From the IMG/VR virus record IMGVR_UViG_3300029952_000088, positions 1 to 33,754 of that record: DNA of 33,754 nucleotides, one strand, 5' to 3'. The first letter of the stretch is position 1. Every line of letters starts with the position of its first letter. Shown here piece after piece: positions 21,869 through 30,147 of the stretch. The position numbers were made by a program, and so were the translations under genes. Below the pieces are notes generated by a model, which saw only the letters and a list, made by a program, of their open reading frames with translations, was not told where the DNA came from and searched no databases. The stretch is from a virus.

Positions 21869-23013
21869 TTTTCCTTTACGAAAACCTCGCCGTCTCGACG
21901 CTGAATAGCGGCATTCCCGCCTCGGCATTGACGGTTGTTTTGGCGACCGGTACGGGATCGTTGTTTCCCCAGCCGGTGCCGGGGCAATCCGCTTTCTACA
22001 TGACGTTCCTCGATGCTGCCACCAAGCAGGTGAATGAGATCGTACTGTGCACGGCACGCGCCGGGGATGCGCTCACCATCGTTCGCGCGCAGCAGGGGAC
22101 TACGGCGCTGACCTGGGGGGCAGCCGACATCGCCACGCAACTCTGGACGATGGGCGATGCTGACGCGATGCTCCAGCCGGATGCGCTACAAGAGAACAAC
22201 TACGGTTCCGCCCAGGCGGTTGGAACGAATAGCCTCACGGCCTCGATCCCGTCGAATCTGGCGGCGCCGTCTGCGCCCCCCGATCTGTTCCAGTGTGTGC
22301 TGGAGGCTCAGCATGCCAATACGGGCGCCGTGACGCTCACGCTCACGCTTGGATCGACGGTGCTGCCCGCCTTCCCTATTCACAAGGCCGGCGGTTCAGC
22401 CTTGAATGCGGGTGACATTGCCGCGCCTGGCGCCATCATCGAGCTTACGTGGTCAGCCACGCTCGGCGCCTACATCATGACGAATCCCGGCAGCGGGACG
22501 GCAGGCAGCATTGCGGGTGGGGTGGCCAATGAAGTTTTGTATCAGACCGCAGTCGGCACGACGGGGTTTGTTACGCCGCCGACCATCGCCGGTCAAGTCC
22601 TGGCTTGGACGGGTTCGGCGTTGGCGTGGCTTGCGGCAGCCGTTACTAGCTTCAATGGTCGCTCCGGTGCAGTCATGCCGCAGACCAACGATTACACGGC
22701 AGCGCAAGTTGGCGCCATTGCCGCATCTCTGTTCTCGACCCCGAATGTGCAGTTCAACAACCCGCTGTACTTCATTCTTCCGTTTAGCGATGGTAGCGGA
22801 AAGCGGATAATCGTCCAGGCCGGGAATCAAAGCGTAGTTCCTAACTACCCAACGCCGGTTACTTACCCGCATTCATTCACGGCGTGTATCGCATTGGTGG
22901 CGGTCGGAAACAACGCATCAGCGGCGATCAACGTCACGAATTCGAGCCCGTCTTACGGCACAGTGACCGGCAATGTCAGCCAGATCAACTGGATTTCTGT
23001 TGGCTATGGCTGA
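21865..23013 (+). CDS. Tail fibre-like protein B with gp53-like C-terminal domain
   Basis: Start ATG 21865 overlaps the stop of protein A. The first 95 residues are a diverged copy of protein A's N-terminal module (MIFLYENLAVSTLNSGIPAS, IVLCTARAGDALTIVRAQQG). Then comes VTSFNGRSGAVMPQTNDYTA, a motif typical of fibre shafts, and a C-terminal gp53-like beta domain (about 300-382: YPHSFTACIALVAVGNN to INWISVGYG) that in other phages binds host receptors. It is probably a receptor-binding protein attached to the baseplate. No ribosome-binding site is needed because of coupling. Confidence 0.72.
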   Translation: MIFLYENLAVSTLNSGIPASALTVVLATGTGSLFPQPVPGQSAFYMTFLDAATKQVNEIVLCTARAGDALTIVRAQQGTTALTWGAADIATQLWTMGDADAMLQPDALQENNYGSAQAVGTNSLTASIPSNLAAPSAPPDLFQCVLEAQHANTGAVTLTLTLGSTVLPAFPIHKAGGSALNAGDIAAPGAIIELTWSATLGAYIMTNPGSGTAGSIAGGVANEVLYQTAVGTTGFVTPPTIAGQVLAWTGSALAWLAAAVTSFNGRSGAVMPQTNDYTAAQVGAIAASLFSTPNVQFNNPLYFILPFSDGSGKRIIVQAGNQSVVPNYPTPVTYPHSFTACIALVAVGNNASAAINVTNSSPSYGTVTGNVSQINWISVGYG

Positions 23014-23057
23014 TATTCATAGGCTGAACGACAATCCAATGAACTAAAAGGACGATC

Positions 23058-23303
23058 ATGGCTGGATTCCCAACCCTTCAAAACTTCGCCGCCGGTGCAA
23101 CTCCGAATTGGGAGGTCAGCAGCTCCCCGGTAGCCAGCGATGGCACCATCTTGCCGTTGGCATCCTTGGCCCAGGCAATGGCATATAACGGATCGAATCA
23201 GCTCTTGACGATCACGGTCGTATTCAATTCAAAAACATACGTGCAGACGTACACCTACACCAGCAACAACCTCACTGGCATTAGCGTGTTCGTAAAACAA
23301 TGA
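23058..23303 (+). CDS. Small structural protein before the large spike, 81 aa
   Basis: A beta-rich protein with an AAAGGA ribosome-binding site (about 23047-23052) and no signal or membrane segment. It reads MAGFPTLQNFAAGATPNWEV and LTITVVFNSKTYVQTYTYTS. It overlaps the spike ATG (ATGA at 23300-23303), so the two are likely made together. It might be an adaptor or chaperone for the spike; no family is recognised. Confidence 0.5.
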   Translation: MAGFPTLQNFAAGATPNWEVSSSPVASDGTILPLASLAQAMAYNGSNQLLTITVVFNSKTYVQTYTYTSNNLTGISVFVKQ

Positions 23304-26143
23304 ACTACGCCGCGTTTCTTCGATTGGCTGCGATCTATGGGTTCGCGAAAACCGTTGCCTCAGTGACGATAGCCGGGACTCCTGGCGTCGGAAATGTACT
23401 GACGGCCAGCCTGAACCCATCGCTTGGAACGGCTACGTCCTGGCAGTGGAACCGCAACGGGTCGCCTATCAGCGGACAGACGGCCAGCACGTATACCCAG
23501 GTCACCGCAGACCTTGGTGCGACTGTGTCGGTGCTGATCAACGGTGCATACACTGGCAGCATCGGCATTCCTGGCATCGCGCCGGCCGTGACGACCGCCC
23601 CGAGCATCGCCAGCGCCACGACGACCGCCGGCCTGACCTGGACGCCTGGCGTCTACACGGGTACACCGACGCCGACGGTTGTGGCGAACGCCTACGTCAA
23701 CGGCACGCTAGCTCAGGCCGGAATCACACAGGGCAGTTGGACGCCTTCGACTGCGGGATCGACGGTGACGGTACAGGAAGTGGCGACAAATTCTGCCGGT
23801 TCGGTGACTTCAACGAGTGCTGGCGTGACGGTGACGGCATCCTCAGGCGTCCCAACCGGTGGAATGAAGACGCTGACCGTCAACGATGCCACGCAGATCG
23901 ACCCGGTTGCAGCCACCGCTGGCCCGAACACCGGCACCCTCGTCGGCGCCAGCGGCTCCGGCTGGGTTGCGACTGTCGTCCTAAAAGGCATCACCAGCCT
24001 GGTCGGAACCTGCATCCCCGCTGCGCTGACGCTGAGTGTTTCCGACCCAGGCTACGACGCCAGCGGAAATGCGACTACCGTCACCCGCACGATCACCGGC
24101 GTCGCCCAGATCCGCCGCCAGTACCCGAACGGTGCGGCTCAGATGATCTCAACGGACGGAACAGACCTGACGATCATGGTGTCGCTGGATGACTGGATCT
24201 ACGCTGGCACGACCATCGTGTCCGCGACGATCGGCAGCACCTTCTACACCGGCTGCACGGCGGGCAACGCGGGCGCGACGATCGTCAACTCGTCGACCGT
24301 GGCCTACACGAAGCCGGTGTTCGGCTGGATGAACGCGCAGCAGGCGTACAACCCCGCCAGTACGTTCCCAGTGGAAGCCGTAGCATTCCATCGCCACGCG
24401 CGGTCGGGGCGCCAGGTCGCCGCCATGAAGATCACGGCGACAGACGGCACGAACAGCTCACCGACGATCACCGTTGCAGCAACCAGCACCTCGGCGATCC
24501 AGACGCAAGGCAACATCGCCGAGGTCTACGCGGCCACGCTCAACACCAGCAGCCTGACTGCCGGCTTGTGCAACGTCACGGCCAAGGTCTATCCGTGGCT
24601 GGGTGACTCTACTGCCGTCCTCGATCTGAACACCGATGGCATCGCGTGGCCGACCCCGCTGCCATACACGCTGCTGCGTTTCTACAGCGATCCGACGGCC
24701 ACCTATGGCGGGGGCATCGCCTATGTGCAGATTGGCGCGAGCGGAGGCACAGTCTCTTCGACGGCAGCGACGGCGCGTGCTGCACCGTTCCCCACAATCC
24801 AGGCTGCGATGAACGCGCTCGCGACCTGGAACAACACGACAAGCGCCGGTCATTCGGTACTTCACCTCGACCATGGTGGCGGCTCAGTGCGGTTCATGGA
24901 CGCTTCGGGCGGTGCGGTCACGCACACGCTTGCCACGGCGCCGACTTCCCACACAGCACTGACTTGGTGTGAGATCACCAAGGATGCGCTCGCCACAGGG
25001 GTAGTTACGCTCCAGTGGAGCGCACTGGTTCCTATGCCGACTTTGATGAAGTGGACGGGCGGCCTGGTCATCGATACTGGAGGCGCTGGAACCTTCGGCA
25101 TCATGGGCCCCGGCAGCGCCACGCAAGGCACGATGGTATGGCTCAGCGGCCTAGCGTGCAATACGACTACCGGCAAGACCATTTCCGGGTACGCGCAGTA
25201 TTTCTACCTGGACAACCTCACCCTCACGGGAGTGAAGACATCGTTTGTGAACAACGGGGTCGCACCTGTGGCCATCGCCCGCGCCATCGGTATCGTGTCA
25301 TCGGTGACTACAGCGTTCCCCGATCCTGTCGCCAATGCACCGAAGCTGCTGATCGGCTGCACGATGCCCGGGTATTCGCTCCAAACTGATCCCAGCACCA
25401 ACGGCGATCACGGCCGTATCGTCTACAACAACAGGCTGAACAGTGGCGTGCTGCAGAACCAGTCTTCTGCGAAGACGATCAACCTCGGGTTTGCCAACGT
25501 GCAGAACCTGTACGAGAGCGACAACACCATTACCGTCGCATCTCTGAACCAGTGGGCAGACGGCGACCTGACAACGATCTTGAACTACATCGAGCAGCAC
25601 AACACAGCCCCTGGTGGTCGCTGCTCTCGTATGTACAACGATATCGCCGCCGACAAGGTGGCACCGAATGGTGTCCGCAAGATTGGATCGCATCTATACA
25701 ACATCTGGGACGACTACAACATCAAGTCCGACACGTTCAGCTCCGGCGCCGGCTCGACCGGCAACTGGGAAGAATTCTTCAGTGTCGGTAATCGCGGCAA
25801 CATCAGCCTGTTCGGCGCAGTCGGACGTGGCGCAGGCGATGCGCCGCACAACGACAACGCGGATGTTCCGTACCTCGGAAGCGCTTGGTTGCCATCCTCA
25901 GAATACAACCTGTTCCGCACGGCGCTCGGGTTCACGCAAGCCCAGATCATGGCGATGTTCACGAGCTATACCGTGGCTCCCCAGGCAACCCCAGCGCAGG
26001 GCGGGACGTACACGCCGCTCAGCACGGCGACGAACCTGAAGAATCGCGTTCCGGTCGGCTTCAGCGTGCTGACGAAGGACCTAGCGGGCACTGCGCGGCG
26101 CTCTGACGGCACCGGCGCTGCAGGCGCCTACGAGTCGCTGTGA
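23300..26143 (+). CDS. Tail spike/fibre with Ig-like and beta-helix domains, 947 aa
   Basis: The largest gene of the window. N-terminus: two Ig-like repeats (about 20-90, NPSLGTATSWQWNRNGSPIS; 95-185, TWTPSTAGSTVTVQEVATNS-type). Middle: mixed beta domain. From about 480 on, the sequence has parallel beta-helix (pectate-lyase-like) character, with APFPTIQAAMNALATWNN and LHLDHGGGSVRFMDA. The C-terminus has RRSDGTGAAGAYESL, a common spike ending. There is no N-terminal signal. It is probably the main receptor-binding or polysaccharide-degrading protein; no catalytic residues can be assigned. ATGA overlap with the small gene before it. Confidence 0.7.
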   Translation: MNYAAFLRLAAIYGFAKTVASVTIAGTPGVGNVLTASLNPSLGTATSWQWNRNGSPISGQTASTYTQVTADLGATVSVLINGAYTGSIGIPGIAPAVTTAPSIASATTTAGLTWTPGVYTGTPTPTVVANAYVNGTLAQAGITQGSWTPSTAGSTVTVQEVATNSAGSVTSTSAGVTVTASSGVPTGGMKTLTVNDATQIDPVAATAGPNTGTLVGASGSGWVATVVLKGITSLVGTCIPAALTLSVSDPGYDASGNATTVTRTITGVAQIRRQYPNGAAQMISTDGTDLTIMVSLDDWIYAGTTIVSATIGSTFYTGCTAGNAGATIVNSSTVAYTKPVFGWMNAQQAYNPASTFPVEAVAFHRHARSGRQVAAMKITATDGTNSSPTITVAATSTSAIQTQGNIAEVYAATLNTSSLTAGLCNVTAKVYPWLGDSTAVLDLNTDGIAWPTPLPYTLLRFYSDPTATYGGGIAYVQIGASGGTVSSTAATARAAPFPTIQAAMNALATWNNTTSAGHSVLHLDHGGGSVRFMDASGGAVTHTLATAPTSHTALTWCEITKDALATGVVTLQWSALVPMPTLMKWTGGLVIDTGGAGTFGIMGPGSATQGTMVWLSGLACNTTTGKTISGYAQYFYLDNLTLTGVKTSFVNNGVAPVAIARAIGIVSSVTTAFPDPVANAPKLLIGCTMPGYSLQTDPSTNGDHGRIVYNNRLNSGVLQNQSSAKTINLGFANVQNLYESDNTITVASLNQWADGDLTTILNYIEQHNTAPGGRCSRMYNDIAADKVAPNGVRKIGSHLYNIWDDYNIKSDTFSSGAGSTGNWEEFFSVGNRGNISLFGAVGRGAGDAPHNDNADVPYLGSAWLPSSEYNLFRTALGFTQAQIMAMFTSYTVAPQATPAQGGTYTPLSTATNLKNRVPVGFSVLTKDLAGTARRSDGTGAAGAYESL

Positions 26144-26225
26144 AGCTGAGTCCGAACCTATGATCGAAGGCTTTGGCCGATAATCTTAAATTTCACTGAA
26201 ATATCACCCAGATCGGATTCTGACC

Positions 26226-28178
26226 ATGAAGAAACTCCTCGCTGCAATCTCGCTTCTGCTGGCGGCCACGCTCTCGTTCGCGCAGACGTTCCCCGTTCAG
26301 AACCTCCAGGTCAACGGGACTTCGAGCTTTGGTAGCACGATGTCGGGCGCCGGCCTGGCGAGCCATGACGCCAACATCAATCACGTCCAGACGGTTGCCA
26401 ATGTAGCCGCCCTTCGCGCCCTGACGTGTGTTCCTGGCCTGCTATATGACACCCAGGGCTATGCCGCTTTGGCGGACGGCGGGAATGGGCATTACGTCTG
26501 CAATGGAAGCGATACGACGACGGCTGACAACGGGTCATCCATCATCGCCGGGTTAACTTTCAGGTTCTACCTGATCCCAGGAACCAACGTCAATGTTCGG
26601 CAGTGCGGTTTTCTGCCATCCAATGCCGATTCCGTGAACGCCGCCGCTTTCACGAACTGCATCGCCAGCAACGTCGGGAAAGACATTTATGTCCCTGCGG
26701 GCACCTACAGCGTGGCATCGGTTACGGTGCCCATTACGTCTCGATTCCACATGCATGGCGACGTGGCATCCTACGATTCGACGTTGGGGACTGTTTGGAA
26801 CTACACAGGAACGGGGGTCGCCCTGACGGTGGGCGTCAACGCCGGCAACCCGGATGTGACCGGCTATCTTCGGGACGTGCAGATCAGGCAGATCAACTTC
26901 AACACCTCCACCGGATCGGGTGGCCTGCTGATTCAGAACTCCGCACAGACCGTCATCGACCACAACTCGATTCATGGCTTCAGCGGAAACTGTATTCTGT
27001 TGCACGAAAACGTGATCACAAAGGTCACGAATAATGATATTCGCGGCTCTCAGCCGGCCAGCGGAAATTATGGCGTATACCTAGACACGGTGCAGTATTT
27101 TGGGAACTACGTCGTAGAAATCAGTGGAAACCACATATACCAGGACAATTGGGCAATCCGCTTTGCTGGTGGGCGTTCCGTCACGGTTAATCAAAACGTT
27201 TTCGAGAACCAGAGTGGTTATACGGTTTCCAACCCGCAAAATGGCGGCCTTTTTCTTTTTGAATCCGCCGGGTACATATCTAATGCCGTGTTCACGAATA
27301 ATTATCAGGAAAACTCGCGTGGGTGGATGTTTTACTCCAATCCGGCAAGTCCGTTTACGGGAGCGATCCTGAACCTTGTTGTCCGGCAAAATGAATTTTG
27401 GGGGTCGGCGGATGCGTCTAATCAGAACCCCGGATTCGGGAACCTGCCGCGCAGTAAAGTCATGACTCAGCAGATCGATGCCAATTGGATCATCGATGCC
27501 AGCTATAACACAAACGCATTCATCGGCCTACCTACCAACGCATATTTTCCAACTACCACCATCTTTGATCCCTCATCGACTGTCGTGAATTCTGAAGCTG
27601 GCGCCGATGGATATGAAGATGCGCTCGTCTACTCAATGCGGCCGAACGAGATTCTTAATTCATTAGGGGACTTCGGAACTATGACCGGCGGAACTGCTGG
27701 AGCAATGACAATTACGGGCGGTACACCGGCTGGCTGGACGAGTGATATCTCGGGTGCTTCAATGAGCTTGGTGGCGGACTCAATCCAGGGCACCTTTGTA
27801 GTCAATACTCCAGGCAGCGGATCGACGTTCAATCTGTTCCATTCGGTAATATCGTGCGCCAACGTTGCCAGCGCACAATATTACGTGATTGCGTTTACCA
27901 GCAAGGGTTGGTCAACAGTAAAACTGAACGGAACATCTATCTACGATAGTGGGACGGCTACCACCACATACTCAACGCAGGTTGTTACGTTCCAGATCCC
28001 ATCCAGCGTCTCGTCGTTCACTATCCAATTTGCCACCAATGCCGCGAACGCCTTTTCGATCGCCGAGGCGCGTCTTTGGCAGATCGGATTGGCAGAGTTC
28101 ACCGCCCCTGGGCCTGGGGCGACGAACGGTGTTCTGATCAAGGCGGCCCGCCGCCAGATGAAGCGTGGAGCGTATTGA
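26226..28178 (+). CDS. Beta-helix tailspike with N-terminal signal peptide, 650 aa
   Basis: A second spike-type protein. The N-terminus is a classical Sec signal: MKK, hydrophobic LLAAISLLLAATL, and SFA-Q cleavage after residue 19. Then follow FPVQNLQVNGTSSFGSTMSG, as in other tail fibres, and a region with right-handed beta-helix rungs at about 160-400 (IQNSAQTVIDHNSIHGFSG, ITKVTNNDIRGSQPASGNY, SGNHIYQDNWAIRFAGGRS), typical of pectate-lyase-fold depolymerases. The C-terminus is a beta-rich Ser/Thr domain and ends basic (RRQMKRGAY). The 27.0-27.7 kb part is clearly AT-richer than the flanks, as in horizontally exchanged host-range genes. The start has only a weak GGATT Shine-Dalgarno. Depolymerase activity is not proven. 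Confidence 0.72.
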   Translation: MKKLLAAISLLLAATLSFAQTFPVQNLQVNGTSSFGSTMSGAGLASHDANINHVQTVANVAALRALTCVPGLLYDTQGYAALADGGNGHYVCNGSDTTTADNGSSIIAGLTFRFYLIPGTNVNVRQCGFLPSNADSVNAAAFTNCIASNVGKDIYVPAGTYSVASVTVPITSRFHMHGDVASYDSTLGTVWNYTGTGVALTVGVNAGNPDVTGYLRDVQIRQINFNTSTGSGGLLIQNSAQTVIDHNSIHGFSGNCILLHENVITKVTNNDIRGSQPASGNYGVYLDTVQYFGNYVVEISGNHIYQDNWAIRFAGGRSVTVNQNVFENQSGYTVSNPQNGGLFLFESAGYISNAVFTNNYQENSRGWMFYSNPASPFTGAILNLVVRQNEFWGSADASNQNPGFGNLPRSKVMTQQIDANWIIDASYNTNAFIGLPTNAYFPTTTIFDPSSTVVNSEAGADGYEDALVYSMRPNEILNSLGDFGTMTGGTAGAMTITGGTPAGWTSDISGASMSLVADSIQGTFVVNTPGSGSTFNLFHSVISCANVASAQYYVIAFTSKGWSTVKLNGTSIYDSGTATTTYSTQVVTFQIPSSVSSFTIQFATNAANAFSIAEARLWQIGLAEFTAPGPGATNGVLIKAARRQMKRGAY

Positions 28179-28180
28179 CC

Positions 28181-28417
28181 ATGCACCCCCCTAGAATCGA
28201 CAATGCAGGAGCGCCCGAAGGGGCTTCGCCAAAGAAATCGATGCCCATTGACCCGAACAGCCGCGCAGTGAAAGAGGCCCTCAAGGAGGGTCTTCAGGAA
28301 TGGCTGAACGACCAGATGGCCGAGTTCGGAAAGTGGTCGCTTCGCACTCTGCTGGCCTTGTTCGTGGCCGGCATCGTGTGGCTGGCGCTTGTCTCCGCTG
28401 GCTGGAAACACCCGTAG
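28181..28417 (+). CDS. Small membrane protein, 78 aa (holin-like)
   Basis: Start chosen at ATG 28181, just after the spike stop. The protein has a charged helical N-terminus (NSRAVKEALKEGLQEWLNDQ) and one membrane segment at about 53-74 (TLLALFVAGIVWLALVSAG). Such N-in proteins with a single helix before lysis genes are often annotated as phage membrane or holin-associated proteins. It begins the lysis cassette. A role in membrane permeabilisation is inferred from topology and place only. Confidence 0.55.
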   Translation: MHPPRIDNAGAPEGASPKKSMPIDPNSRAVKEALKEGLQEWLNDQMAEFGKWSLRTLLALFVAGIVWLALVSAGWKHP

Positions 28418-28434
28418 CAATCGAAAGGGCCGCC

Positions 28435-28599
28435 ATGCGCACGACCGACGACCCGACGCCTGAGAAGTTCAAGCCATTCGGCCCGGCCGTCTCGCGCGAG
28501 GCTCCGAAGCCTACTCCAGCGCCGGCCCCGCGAGGCTCATACGGCGTCGTCACCGACCCGGACGGCAAGCTGCGTACCACCAAAAGCCCGAACCCATGA
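28435..28599 (+). CDS. Proline-rich small protein, 54 aa
   Basis: Start at ATG 28435 with AAAGGG ribosome-binding site (28424-28429). The sequence (MRTTDDPTPEKFKPFGPAVS, then PKPTPAPAPRGSYG) is Pro-rich and disordered, with no signal or membrane part. It overlaps the lysozyme ATG (ATGA at 28596-28599). The function is unknown; it may be a small accessory of the lysis cluster. Confidence 0.45.
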   Translation: MRTTDDPTPEKFKPFGPAVSREAPKPTPAPAPRGSYGVVTDPDGKLRTTKSPNP

Positions 28600-29036
28600 T
28601 CCACGATGCTGAATCCCTCCTGATTGGCGAAGAGGGGCGCCGATCCATCGCCTATCCCGATTCGCGCGGGAAGCCGACCATCGGGATCGGCCATTACGAT
28701 CCTGCGCTGGTCATCGGGGTAACGGAGTGGACGGATGCCCAGATTGACGCGCAGTTCCAGGCCGACTACGTGCACGCGCGGGACGGCATCGCGCGGACGT
28801 GGCCGCAGATCCAGGCGCTGGACGCTGTTCGCCAAGCCTACCTGGTGTCGATGGAATTTCAGCTTGGAACTTCGGGCGTTCTACTGTTCCGCCACCTGCT
28901 GGCGGCGCTGGCGGCTGGAGACTGGCTTGGCGCGCAGCAGAATGCCCTGGCTTCCGACTGGCATAAACAAACCCCGGAGCGCTGCGAGCGCGCCGCCCAG
29001 GCTTTTTTTACTGGCGAATTTCAACAGATCCCCTGA
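28596..29036 (+). CDS. Endolysin, T4-type lysozyme (GH24)
   Basis: A 146-residue N-acetylmuramidase. The catalytic triad spacing of T4 lysozyme is present as Glu13, Asp22 and Thr28 in EGRRSIAYPDSRGKPTIGIG with GH following. No signal peptide, SAR anchor or binding domain is visible, so it is released through a holin. It lies between the small membrane protein/Pro-rich genes and the holin candidate, with ATGA and TGATG overlaps. The C-terminus has QTPERCERAAQAFFTGEF, similar to other phage lysozymes. It degrades peptidoglycan at the end of infection. Confidence 0.9.
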   Translation: MIHDAESLLIGEEGRRSIAYPDSRGKPTIGIGHYDPALVIGVTEWTDAQIDAQFQADYVHARDGIARTWPQIQALDAVRQAYLVSMEFQLGTSGVLLFRHLLAALAAGDWLGAQQNALASDWHKQTPERCERAAQAFFTGEFQQIP

Positions 29037-29305
29037 TGGAAGCCGAAACCGACGTTCCCAAGGGCGCATCCGCGCCGGAAACCGATGCCGACCACTGGCC
29101 CAGCATTATCTGGCGCCCGTTCATTGGCTTTTGTTTCGGTGTGACGTTCCTCGGGAACTACTTCGTGCTGCCGCTGATGAAGCTCACGCCCGCGACGATT
29201 CCGGCTGAAGCCTGGTTCGCGATTGGCGGTATCCTTGGGGTTGCTTCGTTCTTTCGCGGGAAGGCCCAGGCTGACCCCAATGTCAACACAGATCCTCGCG
29301 GATAA
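29036..29305 (+). CDS. Holin candidate (3TM-type superfamily), 89 aa
   Basis: Start overlaps the lysozyme stop (TGATG). The 89-residue protein has two clear hydrophobic helices (about 26-49: RPFIGFCFGVTFLGNYFVLP; and 58-75: EAWFAIGGILGVASFFRG), with an acidic N-terminus and PRG end. The pattern resembles GTA/phage holins of the 3TM superfamily (WRP...F.G..FLxNYFVLP...W.AIGGILGVASFFRG). It would form the membrane lesion letting lysozyme out. Being next to the endolysin supports the call. Confidence 0.75.
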   Translation: MEAETDVPKGASAPETDADHWPSIIWRPFIGFCFGVTFLGNYFVLPLMKLTPATIPAEAWFAIGGILGVASFFRGKAQADPNVNTDPRG

Positions 29306-29344
29306 ATCTCCGCGTAGGGTAATCGATCTCAACTGGAGCTCTGC

Positions 29345-29641
29345 ATGGACTACACGACCCTTGGAATCATCGCGCTCACCATCGCCGGCACGCTCGCGGC
29401 TATCTTTGCCCTGCGCAACGTGAAGGCGCCGGCTGCCGTCATCGCCGTCGAAAAGAAGGTGGAAGACTACACGCACGCCGAAACCGTCAAGCTGGTGGGG
29501 TCGCTTCTCGACCACCTGGGCGACACCTCGCCGGCCCAGGCGAAGATCGCATCCGGCCAGGCTGAAATAGCCGCTCAGGCGCAACTCCTGGCCGCGATCA
29601 AGGCGCGCGTTGCCGCTGCCGGGCTTTCGGCGGCATCGTGA
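29345..29641 (+). CDS. Membrane protein with one N-terminal helix, 98 aa
   Basis: Starts 39 nt after the holin with a GGAG about 8 nt upstream. One membrane helix at about 5-22 (TLGIIALTIAGTLAAIFAL) is followed by a helical, charged cytoplasmic or periplasmic part (APAAVIAVEKKVEDYTHAET). It overlaps the spanin GTG (GTGA at 29638-29641). It could be an antiholin or a second holin, as lysis clusters often carry several small membrane proteins. Confidence 0.5.
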   Translation: MDYTTLGIIALTIAGTLAAIFALRNVKAPAAVIAVEKKVEDYTHAETVKLVGSLLDHLGDTSPAQAKIASGQAEIAAQAQLLAAIKARVAAAGLSAAS

Positions 29642-30147
29642 TCGCGCGCTGGGAGATCGAGCTGATCGGCGTCCTAATCATCCTGGCCGCCGCTCTGATG
29701 TGGCTCGGATTTCATGATGCGGCGATCAAGACTGCGGCAACGCAGGCCGTCACGCAGGCTGTCCAGGCCGCCGAGGCTGCAGCATCCGCCGCCGTGGCGG
29801 CTCATGATGCCAAGGTCGCCGCCAATCAACAGGGGAATTTGAATGTCGCCCTCGCGCAAACTGCTGCTCTCGTGCCTGCTGTCCGCAATCTCACTGCTGT
29901 GGTTGACGGCCTGCGGCACGACGCAGTTCGTCCCGCCCCCGCTGCAATCCGTAGCGCCGCTTCCGCCCCAGGCGCTCCCGCAAGCGACCGCGGCGCCGAC
30001 ATGGTGCCTGGGCGACTGCTTGACGCAACTGCAGAAGCGTTTGCAGACACGGCGGGAGACGCTGCAGACCTTGCGGGCTACGCTCGCGGACTCCTCACCA
30101 GTGGCAGCCTCTGCGCCGCAGATCACGCCAGTGCGGTGACGCCGTGA
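29638..30147 (+). CDS. Inner-membrane spanin (Rz-like)
   Basis: GTG-initiated, 169 residues. An N-terminal membrane anchor (about 7-25, IELIGVLIILAAALMWLGFH) is followed by a long Ala/Gln-rich helix (TQAVTQAVQAAEAAASAAVA), the periplasmic coiled-coil typical of i-spanins. The outer-membrane spanin is fully nested in its +1 frame. Together they fuse inner and outer membranes in the last lysis step. The Ala-rich composition is higher than in lambda Rz. Confidence 0.8.
   Translation: MIARWEIELIGVLIILAAALMWLGFHDAAIKTAATQAVTQAVQAAEAAASAAVAAHDAKVAANQQGNLNVALAQTAALVPAVRNLTAVVDGLRHDAVRPAPAAIRSAASAPGAPASDRGADMVPGRLLDATAEAFADTAGDAADLAGYARGLLTSGSLCAADHASAVTP
29843..30139 (+). CDS. Outer-membrane spanin (Rz1-like lipoprotein)
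   Basis: A 98-residue protein encoded entirely within Rz in another frame, started by ATG with AGGGGA at about 29831-29836. It has a lipoprotein signal peptide (KLLLSCLLSAISLLWLTAC) with lipobox LTAC, predicted lipid Cys24, followed by a Pro-rich periplasmic region (VPPPLQSVAPLPPQALPQAT) as in Rz1 proteins. It binds Rz at the C-terminus to fuse membranes. The nested layout is the strong evidence. Confidence 0.85.
   Translation: MSPSRKLLLSCLLSAISLLWLTACGTTQFVPPPLQSVAPLPPQALPQATAAPTWCLGDCLTQLQKRLQTRRETLQTLRATLADSSPVAASAPQITPVR

Noticed and set aside
28175-28197. TTGACC and TAGAAT near the small membrane protein start as a promoter
   Set aside because: The spacing is only 11 nt, too short for a sigma-70 promoter, and the TAGAAT lies in the coding region.
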